DNA from: Rapana venosa
Lineage: Eukaryota > Mollusca > Gastropoda > Neogastropoda > Muricidae
Direction of reading: 5' to 3'
Length of the DNA stretch: 64,000 bases
Assembly (NCBI GenBank): GCA_028751875.1
Contig: CM054135.1
Location: 67,524,747 to 67,588,746, forward strand
Shown one piece after another: positions 11,037 through 21,700 of this stretch (the first letter of the stretch is position 1; each line of letters begins with the position of its first letter). The translations under genes were made by a program, and so were the position numbers. The notes under the pieces are model-generated. The model did not search any database and was not told the DNA's origin. It worked only from the letters and a program-made list of their open reading frames with translations.

Positions 11037-12647
11037 TTAGTTGATCTTAACAAGAGTGTACCATTGATGTTTTTTCTTTTTTTTTTCCTCTGAAATTTGG
11101 TAAAACTGAAAGGAAGCAAAGGTCAGGAATCTAAAGTATTGTTAGTCCTAATGGGCTGCAAGGCCTTTGCTACCCTCTCTCCTTTTCCAAAGTTGGGAGA
11201 TGAAGGATGGGGCAATGGGCAACTGCTCCCTTCTGTCCACCTGGTTCTTTGCTATAGGGTAACTTTGTTGTTCCTCAGTTTAATACTCCTTGAAATGCAG
11301 AGCTTTGATGGGGAAAAAATGCTGCTGCTGAGAGCAGTGTACAGAGTACATATTACCTGATATGATATTAGCAGATTTGTTTTCTGTGGTTGCTTGTTTC
11401 TTCTGCTCCTTCTATCAATACATGTGTCTCTTGTCCTCCAAGGAGATGGCATTCCTGTGATACAGGTAAGAGTCTTTGTCAATCAGTCATGTTGGGTGAC
11501 ATGAACCCATTCCTGAAATTGCTGTGATGTGTTGATTGTGGAACGAATGTGATAAAGGATGTAATGTAGGGATAGAGTGAGAATTATCAATGCGGGTGTG
11601 TGTGTGCATGCCTTTGCTTTTGCAGGCTTGATTATCATTTTTCTACATTACAAGTATGATTTTTATGGTCACATCCTCCAGTTTACTTTTTGTTCTCAAA
11701 ATTCTCCTCTAGAGATCTTTTAAACAAGCTTTTGAAAGCACTGTTTTAGTAGTCTAATTGACCTAGATCAACTGTCATGTTAGCTTGTTCAACAAGAGAG
11801 CGTCGACAGCAGTTGAATGTGCTGGCAACAACTCAGCCTTATTGTAGCTCTAGCAGGTGTTTACATTATTTGATGACATGTACTATCCATTTACAGTAGT
11901 ATTGAGGTGGGGGCCACTTTAAATCTCTGAATTATCTGAATCAGACAATTTCATTTTTGAAAAAAAGAAAGCTGAGAGATCAAGTAGATGCTTATTCTCC
12001 AGATGGAATGCTCTGTCTACCATGATAATTACATCTTAACTTGCCTGATTGAGAGAAGAAGCTGATTTTATGCAGTGTGCTACCTGTTATACTATGATAG
12101 CCTTTTGCTTTGTGGCATTGCACTTGCCAGTTGACAGATTTGTAGACAGTTTGTAAGTTATTGTATGAATAGTGTTATCTTCTGCTCTGTTCATGTGAGT
12201 AAAGCATTCTTTGCTAACAAAAGTGCGATACTATATTTAGACATAATTTAAGTTGTAGTAAGCATAGAACCGTTCAAGGCTTTTTGGTATATTCTCAACG
12301 ATTATGTGCTAAATCATGAGATTACAGTTTTACTGCTTTCCACATGAGGCTTGGGCCTTGATGGGTAAAAAGGCCATGTCTAAGTTGTGTGTGTGTGTGC
12401 GTGCGTGTGTGTGTGTGCTGGAAAAAAGTCGTGAACTGATTGAATTAGCTTAAAACTCTGTATTGCATGACTTCCCTGTTGTTGGATGTGAAACTGACAT
12501 GTGCAATATTTAAATATAAAAAAAAAGTAAAGCTGTCTGAATGTATTTGATCATAAATAAATCAATCACAAAGAAAGATGACTGTGTCTTTGTGTGTGAA
12601 AAGGATCTTTCCTAAATTTTATAACATTTTTTTCTAGAATATTTTAG

Positions 12648-13225
12648 TGTAATACCAAGCATATGTTCTCAGCGCTCTGCTTTATGACAGTGAAACCTGG
12701 ACGACATACGCCAGACAAGATATCTGCCTGGAAAGTTGCCATGTTCTATCTCCACTGTCTATGCTTTATCCTGTGAGTTACTTGGGAGGACAAAGTTGCC
12801 ACCACATCTATTCATGAATAGGCAGACTCCCATAGTACGCATCTTTTACTGTGTCAATGTGGTCTTTGTTGGACCGGTCATGTGCACTGTGTGAGGGATA
12901 GACACATTCCCAAGGACATCACCTGGCTGCAGGACGCTGTCCTTCAGGGTGTCCAGCATTACACTTCAAGGATGTATGAAAACCACTGACATAAACTCTG
13001 ACAACTGATAGGCATTTATAGAGTATTACAGTGGGTGGAGGAGAACAGTATGTGAGCGAACCTGTAGGAAAGAAGCTTAAAGACTCTAAAAGAAGCTGCA
13101 GAGAGGAAAGTCAGCAAAACCAGGCCATCAACCTGGTATCCTATTTTGCCTGCAACAACAGTAGCACAAACTGCCATGTACAGATTGGTCTGCTGAGCCA
13201 CTTCAGGCACTGCTCCAAACAAGAC
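12648..13225 (+). mobile_element. Degenerate RTE-like LINE, C-terminal end of reverse transcriptase
   Basis: Translation from 12653 gives YQAYVLSALLYDSETWTTYA, which matches the widespread animal LINE motif VLSTLLYGSETWTTYARQ. Stops and frameshifts follow. The frame recovers near 13141-13215 as NNSSTNCHVQIGLLSHFRHC, the C-terminal Cys/His motif of the same elements. It is 5'-truncated and inactive. The clade is given by resemblance only. Confidence 0.8.
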
Positions 13226-13396
13226 TTATGTGGCCAGAGAGGGCGCAGCTGTTGTCTCTTAAAACAGACAGAGCCTACTGCTACTATTTTAGTGTAACAT
13301 ATTTTAAAAAATGTAAGTCATCTATGATCAGTGCTGGAACATGCCCCGTGGATGTTTCAAGATTAATTTTTCTGTCTTTCTCTGACTCTCTCTCTC

Positions 13397-13428
<32 letters not shown>

Positions 13429-13432
13429 AAAT

Positions 13433-13790
13433 TTGGGGAGACGGGATAGTCTAGTGGTCAGAACATTGTGCTCGCATTCTGACGATCCAGGTTCGATTCC
13501 CGTTCAAGGGGATATTTTTCCCTGGAGTTAACATCAGTGCAGACTCCACTCTCCCCAAAAGTCCGTCGGATGAAACTATAAACCGAGGCCCCGTGTGTGA
13601 ACATACACAGAACATCTTGCGCACACATTAAATCCTGTTCCGCTCTTCGTAAGAGTAGGCCATTGTGTGCCGGTGGGAACAGATGACAGAATTTACAAAA
13701 CCGCAAACACACAGGGACTGGATGTAAAAAAGCACATAAGTGCTTATTCCATTATCCTCAATATAAAAGAATAAAATAAATAAAAAAACA
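13433..13790 (+). mobile_element. SINE family B, full-length copy
   Basis: The tRNA-like head has A-box TAGTCTAGTGGTCAGAAC and B-box GGTTCGATTCC. The body contains GATGAAACTATAAACCGAGG, AGAGTAGGCCATTGTGTGCC and AAGCACATAAGTGCTTATTC. It ends in an ATAAAAGAATAAAATAAATA tail and is preceded by (CA)n at 13397-13424. It is the best reference copy of the family in this window. Confidence 0.88.
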
Positions 13791-13984
13791 ATGGGGAAGA
13801 CCTCAGAAAACAGGAGGATTGAAGGCCCAATGAATGACAGAGTTCAATGTGACCATGTACCATTTACTTTTTGTCTCCAATAAACCTAATCTCTCCATGA
13901 TGCACTTTGCTTGGTCACAAACTTACACAGACATTCAGTCAACCATTTTAGAATGCAGATAACACAGGGTAAATGTACACACAA

Positions 13985-14040
13985 CAGTTTTCACCCACCA
14001 TTAAGGTAGCTGCATTCTGACTTTTGGGAAAGGTGTTTTT
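13985..14040 (-). repeat. Repeat F, partial copy 3
   Basis: Only the CACCATTAAGGTAGCTGCAT end of the repeat is present. It lies immediately before SINE family E. Confidence 0.6.
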
Positions 14041-14049
14041 TAAAATAAC

Positions 14050-14447
14050 AGACGGACCAACAAAGCTGAGTGGTTAGGACCATCTAATGTCAGTCCCATG
14101 GACCCATGAAGGTTTGAGTTTGAGTCTGGGTTGCGGTGGCTGGTGAATTATTTAAGGGCGGGGATTTTTACAATCTCCCAGGTCAACTAACTTCAGTTGC
14201 AGACCTGCCAGTGTCTTAATTCCATTTGTGCGCATGTGCACACACACATATATCATTTATATATATATATTATATGTAAATCTCCCTGGTCAATTAACTT
14301 CAGTTGCAGACCTGCCAGTGTCTTAATTCTATTTGTGCGCATGTGCACACACACAGATATATATATTTAATATACAATCTCCCAGGTCAACTAACTTCAA
14401 TTGCAGACCTGCCAGTGACTTAACTCAATTTGAGCACACACACACTT

Positions 14448-14484
<37 letters not shown>

Positions 14485-14640
14485 ATTATGTGTGTGTGTG
14501 TGTATGTGTGCAGAAGATCCAAAAATTAATATGCAAGTTAAAGATCTCATAATTCATGTCAGTGTTCGAATAATTATGCCCTGTATGCTACCTGTACATT
14601 GAAATGAGCTGCTCTAAAGTTGGAATGTGTCAGCTGAGGC
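14050..14640 (+). mobile_element. SINE family E with internal triplication and microsatellite expansion
   Basis: The head has an A-box-like AGCTGAGTGGTTAGGACC and a B-box-like GGTTTGAGTTTGAGTC. The body GGGGATTTTTACAATCTCCC leads into a segment (AACTTCAGTTGCAGACCTGC) present three times, starting near 14170, 14279 and 14376. A (CA)n(TA)n(TG)n tract follows at 14435-14510. The 3' body resumes at CAGAAGATCC and GTTAAAGATCTC. A simpler copy lies at 63828-64000. Confidence 0.75.
14435..14510. repeat. (CA)n(TA)n(TG)n inverted-repeat microsatellite
   Basis: A CA tract, about 20 bases of TA, then a TG tract form a near-perfect inverted repeat that could extrude a hairpin. Confidence 0.85.
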
Positions 14641-15169
14641 CAGTGGGCAGACCTGCAAAGTCACAAGCATAGGAGAAGACCAGGCAATATGCACGCTGCC
14701 CAGAGAGAGAGAGGGAGAGAGAATGACTGATCATCAAACCTGCAAGTTTTCGCCACACACTGCATCCCATGTGTAACCTCCACCCTTTTTACAATTATTT
14801 TTTTAAAAACATATCAAGAAGGGAGTTAATCCATATCACTTTAGCCTATAGGCCCTAGGCTATAGCAATTCGATTGCCCTACTTATTAGTCTTCTTCCTC
14901 CAGGGTAGCGACCGCAATCAACAAGCTGATTGTTCTGTCACTGTACTTCTCGTCATTTCATTCGTTTGAAGTGTATCACTGTTTTTCTAAAATGCATTTC
15001 GTAAGTAATGGCATTTATGTGTCAATGCTTTAACAACAAAATCCGATTCTATGTGATAGCCTAGTTTATGTCCCTTGCTTTGCATATTTTAATATGAACT
15101 AAATATGTCAAAGGGGGAAAAAGCAAAACATAACATGCCAGCAGGCGTAAAAAGATAAATCGGGAGATA

Positions 15170-15660
15170 TGCACGCTAAGATTCAAACAAAAGAGATGCT
15201 ACTGGGTGAAGGTGGCGTTAAAAAGGTACTGATGTCCATGTTTTCGTTCTTTTGATCCGGAAGTTTGCATCTCACGGTTGCATACAGGTTCTCTAAGCCT
15301 AAACCTCTAGGCCTAGCCTAATGATTTAAACTTTTCATATAACCCTGATTATGGCGTCCTAGTTGACAAAGGAGCAGACTTGATTGCAGACACTGTTCTG
15401 TTCAATCTGCGTGGATTTTGCAGACAGTGTGTTCGTTACATAGGTGTGTTTACAATCATTTTACAGGCTGTAAATAATGCGTAGTTATTGTTGTTTAGTG
15501 CAGTGATTTTGCTTCCAGTTAAATAGACACTTGGAGGTAAATAAACTGTATGATATGTAGCGCTGCCCTTTTTGTTGTGTTTAGAGTCCACAGATCGGTA
15601 TAAGGGAATTTTGAGATGATATACCTCGAAGTGGCTACTGGTGGGTCTCACAAACTAACT
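15170..15660 (+). promoter_or_regulatory. Possible promoter / first exon region of the zinc-finger gene
   Basis: CpG content is locally higher than in neighbouring DNA. An ETS-type CCGGAAGT lies at 15257-15264, as found at many TATA-less promoters, and TAGGCCTAG-type motifs lie at 15302-15322. The coding exon at 18765 follows an acceptor at 18725, so a noncoding first exon must lie upstream, and this is the best candidate region. Weak, indirect evidence. Confidence 0.25.
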
Positions 15661-15989
15661 GTGCTTTGACCGCAATTACCATGAATAAAAGAGGGAAGGC
15701 TAAAGTTTAATGATCATTGGACTGACAAGTGTCCAGCTAGTTTTTGTTATAAATGTGTTTGGATTTAAGATTTTTACTAACTTGGTATCAAATCTGAAAA
15801 TTTGTGTATTTGTAGGGGTCTTCACCTGTACCAGTTGATATTTTTAGCATTCTCTCAACACTTAAGTCAAGACAAAGATTTTGTGAAGAATATATCATTT
15901 GGATTGTGAACTTACTGGTGAACCATCCACAATGATCCAGTTGAGGGTGCACCCCCCCTGTTTTTTAAATTAATTAATTAATTATTTAT

Positions 15990-16320
15990 TTTATATTGAG
16001 GATAATAGAATAAGCACTCATGTGCTTTTTTACATCCAGTCCCCCTGTGTATGCGGTTTTGTAAATTTTGTCTTCTGTTTCCACCAGCAAACAATGGCCT
16101 ACTCTTCCGAAAAGTGGAACAGGATTTAACATGTGCGCAAGATGTTCTGCATGCGTTCGAACATGGGGCCTCGGTTTATAGTCTCATCCGAAGGACTTTG
16201 ACATTTAGTTCGATTTTTTTGTCAAATTGGGAAGAAAGGGCGAGGCTGGGAATCGAACCCAGAACCTCAGGGTTAACTTGTTGGCAGGCGAACGTCTTAA
16301 CCATCCTGCCACCTTCCTTC
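15990..16320 (-). mobile_element. SINE family B, near-full copy
   Basis: On the minus strand there is a tRNA-like head (TTAAGACGTTCGCCTGCC, then GGTTCGATTCCC), followed by the family body and a tail ending in ATATAAAATAAATAATT. A 22-base C run follows on the + strand at 16350-16371. Confidence 0.85.
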
Positions 16321-16819
16321 CTGTTGAATTACCTAGTAGTTCAGGGTGTCCCCCCCCCCCCCCCCCCCCCCATTCCTTTAAGAATTTCAAATTAAGATAT
16401 AACTCAAAAGTCCAGTGTATTGAGGCTTGTATGACGTCATGCAATGATAGTAACTAAGTAACTTATCCATGTTTCAGAGAGGAGATCATACTAGGTTTAT
16501 TTTGTTTTATTTAGAGATCATGCTAGCTAGTTCAGTACTAGTTAGCAAACATTATGTGGTGATGGTTAGTTGATGGTACAGTCCCTATATAGGGTAACTT
16601 TACTGGAACTCTTACATTAGTTTACAATCAAACCAAAATGGCTTGCGTTATGGAGGGCACAAGACAAAACATACCACAACACAGTCTATACAAAGACCAT
16701 CAGTGCTTGGTAGTATAGTAGACTATAGAATTTGGCTTCAAAGAAAAATCTATGTAAAAGAATAGTATGTGTTGTAAATAATGTAACATGTAATGGCTAT
16801 TATACTTAGAAGTTAGATC

Positions 16820-16870
16820 ATTACAGATCTCACCTTTGATGAACCCCTGAGCTCTACGCCTCTTGAAGAG
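16820..16870 (+). repeat. Repeat F, partial copy 4 with A-rich tail
   Basis: It reads GATCTCACCTTTGATGAACC, then GAGCTCTACGCC, then GAGGAATAAAAGATAAATAA. The A-rich end supports a retroposed origin in this orientation. Confidence 0.5.
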
Positions 16871-16879
16871 GAATAAAAG

Positions 16880-18220
16880 ATAAATAAAATAACAGGTGAG
16901 AAAGGAAGAATGTATTAAAGTGCAGTACTGTTAAATACAAACAAATAATTGGAAGTCATGAAAACTTGGAAAAGGTCAAACCGTGGAGGACCTCCATAAT
17001 TAAGATAGTATTATTTGATTCTTTTCATCATTAATAATGATTATGATGCAACAACAGAAAGAGGACCTGGTTAGATTTTTAGTATACTGTAAATGTAATC
17101 GATGCCAATGATGCCTGATGGTCCTCACTCAAGGTGGGGATCTAGTAAAACACCAAAGTAGAATTATATTGATAATAAAAATAAATGATGACTGATGTAC
17201 AGAAAATGTAGTCTGGGTCTGTGGTGAAACTATTATAAATTCAGCTTTTCATCATCAATAAGGGACAAAGTACTTTAAGTAGGTGGTATTTTGTACTCAT
17301 TGTGCATGTTCAATAAGACCAGGCACCACTGAACACCAATGCAGTGACAAAGCAGCAGTGCAGGAACTTTGATTTGATGCCTTTATGTAGCCTAACAGTG
17401 ATAACTTTCTGCAGACTTCTGAGACTGGTTATTCATGAATATGAATAATCATGAGTATTCATGAACGGTGAAAATAAAAGTAAGTTGTGTGGGACAGCAG
17501 CATATGGTATTTCACAAGATAAAGCAGCTAAAATTAAACAAGCAAACCTCCAAAAGTTCTGTGGTTATGTAGGGTATGCTTGCAGATCATTGTTTTTTTG
17601 TTTTCACATAACACTAAAAAATATTCATGACAATTGAAATAGACAATATTATCAAGTAGTTTTCTATGTTGTTGTGCATTCCACAGCTTAACACACTGGG
17701 GGTCCCCAGAATATACACCCTGACTCATTCGACCCACCTGGGAATCACTGTGAGATTGAAATTGCACACTTCATGAGAAGTTTGTGTGTGTGTGATTGTT
17801 TAACCTTGCTATATATAGACAGTCATACTCTTTTCAGAGGATTATTAATTTTAAGGAAAGTGCCGGATATTTTGTTAAGGGCTTGTCATGGCTGTAGGCA
17901 ATATCAACATAACATTTTACAGCATAATATTCTGAGACATGTTAATCACTTAATGTAATCCTTGGTACTTAGCTTACATCAATAATTGACATAGCTTTTT
18001 GCACGGGCCAAAGTCATTTTCTATGAAAGTCCACATTGTTTGCAAATTTGTATCCTGGTGAACACTTAATACTTAAACTAAAGTTAAAAATTACTTTTCA
18101 TAAAAATAATCCTTAAAAAGAGTGACTCAGGAATATTGGATTTTATTTCCCAATAAGTCAAGTTACAGTAACTATATTTGATGTACTTCATAAAGTTTGG
18201 GGGTTTTTTTCAGCCAAAAT
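16880..18220. other. Noncoding stretch, no feature recognised
   Basis: AT-rich DNA upstream of the zinc-finger gene, with no coding homology and no shared repeat seen. Probably first intron or intergenic. Confidence 0.4.
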
Positions 18221-18223
18221 TCA

Positions 18224-18560
18224 GGTTGGGAGTGTGATAGCTCACTGGGAGGAACACTCATTTTCTTCAAGCTTAAGTTCAGCAGCTTCGAGCATGGTTA
18301 CTAAATTAATGGATCGGTGACCGTTTGTGTGCCTTAGCTTCAGTATTCATGGTTGTACAGTCCTCCAGTTCACCCTGCTGTAAATGGGTACCTGCCCTCT
18401 TTAGCCTAGTTTCGTGTCGGGGAGGGTAAAACAGTGAGGGATAGGAAATGGGTGCCGCCCTCAATATGCTGGCCACTAGAGAAGCTTAGGTCTCTGACAC
18501 TGTGGCAGCTTGCTCCCCAATGACTGCATAGTTATGGGAATACCTTTACTTTTAAGTTCA
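18224..18560 (+). mobile_element. Chimeric tRNA/5S-rRNA SINE (family D), diverged copy
   Basis: An A-box-like TAGCTCACTGGGAGGAAC is followed by a 5S-like part (TTAAGTTCAGCAGCTTCGAG, then GGATCGGTGACCGTTTG). The family D body with GTAAATGGGTACCTGCCC and CTCAATATGCTGGCC comes next, then an A-rich tail. The best copy is at 36147-36440. Confidence 0.78.
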
Positions 18561-18764
18561 GAACTGTAAAAAAAAAAAAAATTAAGAGAAAAGAGAATAC
18601 ATCATCAAGTAGGACTTATTAATATTATAAAGGATGGACATTTGAAATAGTTGTTACCTAAGAAGATAAAAACTACTAACCATTCAATAAATTGTTGACA
18701 GAATCATTTCTTACTCTTATTACAGTCACACTGATTCATCCAGAGTTGTGGCACTGAAGAAGAC

Positions 18765-21700
18765 ATGATGGAGATGGAAGGAGGGAGTGCAGGTCCTCTG
18801 CAGCAGGAGGAAGGTGATAGGGATGAAGATTTCCCCATGGCTGTGGCACCATCACTTGTGCAGGGAGCTGAGGGGAATTGCCTGGAGCTACCTGTTCATT
18901 TTCAGCAGCCATCGACTTCCCAGTCCCTCAAGTCACAGGTTCCCTTCTTTCTTTGCTTTTTTTCTAATGTTTGAAAAGAATGTTTGAGATCTGTTTTATA
19001 AAAATAATTTTTTCTTAAATCGTTTCTTTGAGTATACTATTTATGATGTAGATTTGTTGTTTGTTGATGGTTATTGTGAACAGGAATGTCAATAGACTGA
19101 CATGTCTACAAGGGCATTAATTTGACCAAACAGGCCTAAGCAGTCTGTTTGGATATCCTGCTAAATTAGTAAAATCATTTTTAGTCTTGTTTCTTTGGCA
19201 TATTTTTCACCCTGGTTATTGATGTCAATTGGATGACAAAATTTACAAAACTGCATACACACAAGGACTAGATGTAAAAAAGCACGAGTGCTAATTCCAT
19301 TATCCTTGAAATAAAAAAAATAAAAAATAAAAAATTAACTGAAAGTAACTGCTTTGTTTGAGTTAAGGTTAAAATTTACTGCATTGACCTAAAGCTAATG
19401 TGTAAGAGACTAAGACCATACACTTCTGTACTAAGCTCTATGCTTTGGTTCAGCGCCAAGTTTTAGCAACTATTTATCTGTTTTTCTTATGTTATAAGCT
19501 GGGAATAGACTTTCCTTTCTAGTCTTTATTCTTTTTCATTGAAAAAATGATTATGTGACTAACGAGAAGTCATGACCATAAACTGCCTAAAAAAGGTTGT
19601 TTTTTTTTAAAGATATATTTTTAATTCATTTTGAAACAGTCATTTCAACATCTTGAGGCCTTGTGTGTGTAAGTCTTTTATTTATATAAATGATAATAAA
19701 TGGAAATAAATATAATTCAGTTTTATCACTGGTTAAAGGCAGGTGTGAATGCTCATATGAATGATTGTTGACGTTGTTTCAGAAGACTCGACCCAAAGGA
19801 CGAAAGTCAGAAAAGCCAGTCAAGCTGTGTAAGCGTCGTGGGAATAATGGGGACGACGAAGGAAGGGAAGCATTGTACCAAGATGAAGGACAGGATCAAC
19901 CAGAAGACAGCTCTGTGAATGAGGAAGAGGAGGAGGGCAATGCTGTGATCAAAACTATGAAATGGGACATCTCCAGGGACATCAGCAAGGAAGTAAGTGT
20001 TGAGTCATTCTTTCACGTTTAGACTACTGTAATTCTCTTTTGGTTGGCCTACCAGCATCATCCATCAACTCTCTTACAAAACTCTGCAGCTCGACTGGTC
20101 CTAAGAAAGAAAAAATCCGAACACATCACTCCTCTTCTGCAATCTCTTCACTGGCTGCCTGTCTCACAAAGACTGAAGTATAAGATCAATACCCTCTGTT
20201 TCAAATGTCTCTACAAATCTGCACCCTCTTATCTCTGTAACTGTCTTCGCCTGTATACTCCATCCCGTTCCCTTCGTTCAGCCGCAGATACTTTGTGCTT
20301 TCAAACACCCAGATTCAAACAAACCACTGTCGGCCGTCGCTCTTTCTCTGTTTCTGGTCCATCCACTTGGAATGACCTCCCTCTTTCACTTCGCCAAAAG
20401 CCTTCATTTGATACCTTCAAATCCAGCCTCAAAACACACTTATTTTCTACCTGAGACTTTCCCCGCATATCTGTCCCTAATTTTCAACAGCATCCTTCAC
20501 CTCCAAAGTGTGTTCGCATGTGTGTGTGTGTGCGCGTACGTGCGCGCATGGATTTGAAATATGTTGTTCATTATGTTTAAGGAGAGTTGCATGCGTGTAA
20601 ATGATTTGAGTGCAAGCGCTCGATTTGTTTGTTTTTACAAGATTCATCGCTATATAAATTCCATATATTATTATATAATTTGCCATTTACCATTTATTTA
20701 GGTGGTACAGTTTAACAATTCACTGGTCATTTGTTTAGAATATAAATTTATGGTAGATGAACAAGAAACAAAAATCATCTCATCTTACCAATTTCTGTGT
20801 GGCAGGAGTGATGTAATCAATAAAAAAAATGAAAAAGAGACTTGAATGTGACATCTAAGTTAGACCAACAGTCTTCCTTGTTAACATCCTTTAATAAAAA
20901 ATCTGTCAGGTGCTGTCGCAGATAAGATCTGTATCCAGTATATCTATAATCCAGCATAATTATTCAATTAGTCTCCTTCACTCACGCGCAGAACTACTTT
21001 TTCTTTCATTTCAGTTTCATGTTTGTCACCATTTCCCCCCCCCCTTCTTTTCCCATCTAATATGTGTGTCTAAATCTCTGTTGCTCCCTGTCTATCTATC
21101 TGCTGTCTCCGTCTCTCTCTGACTCTGTCTGTCTCTCTTTCTTGTGTCATGTGTATATAATGTATTATATTTGCACATGCTCACACATCATATATATAGA
21201 GTCAGATTCAAATGAAATACTTGAAAATATTTAACTTGAGAGAAATTGATTTCTCGCAACACTTCCAAACTCACACAAATTACACAGATTCACAAATACA
21301 TTCAAGCATGCGCATGTTCGTTTGTCTTTTTACTTTAAGTAATATTAGACAATGTATATGCACATATGAATAACCCCCCCCCCCCCCTCCTAAAACCCAA
21401 CAAGAACATATAATTACCCGCACATGGGGGGACAGGATACCCTGGTAGTTAGAATGTTGTGCATTGCACTCGCGATCTGCCAGCTTGGATTTGAACCCTG
21501 TTCAAGAGGATTTTTGCCCCTGTAGTTAACATCAGTACTGACGCCACTTCCCCTAAAAGTCATTCGGATGAGACTATAAACCAAGGCCCATGTGTGAACA
21601 CACTCAGACCATCTTGGGCACACATTAAAACCTGTTCTGTTTTTTGGAAGAGTAGGCCCTTGTGTGCCGATGAGAAGATGACAAAGTTTACAAATCTACA

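Larger units (their letters stand above)
6256..12650 (+). other. PIKFYVE 3' UTR and downstream noncoding DNA
   Basis: No coding exon is recognisable. The stretch holds the 178-bp tandem duplication, a triplicated AATAAA cassette (7932-7981), runs of 28 C (8707-8734) and 19 C (9068-9086), one repeat F copy (10940-11036) and AATAAA-like signals near 12555. The transcript end cannot be fixed from sequence. The AATAAA cluster at 7932-7981 is the best poly(A) candidate; the rest may be intergenic. Confidence 0.5.

Noticed and set aside
13450..13510. tRNA gene (also at 16230-16315, 38590-38660 and 38165-38235)
   Set aside because: A- and B-boxes are present, but the arms do not pair into a full cloverleaf and each is followed by a repeated SINE body.
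20044..20454. 136-residue open frame as a host gene
   Set aside because: Its residues are the C-terminus of an L2/CR1-like LINE reverse transcriptase, with the upstream part frameshifted.
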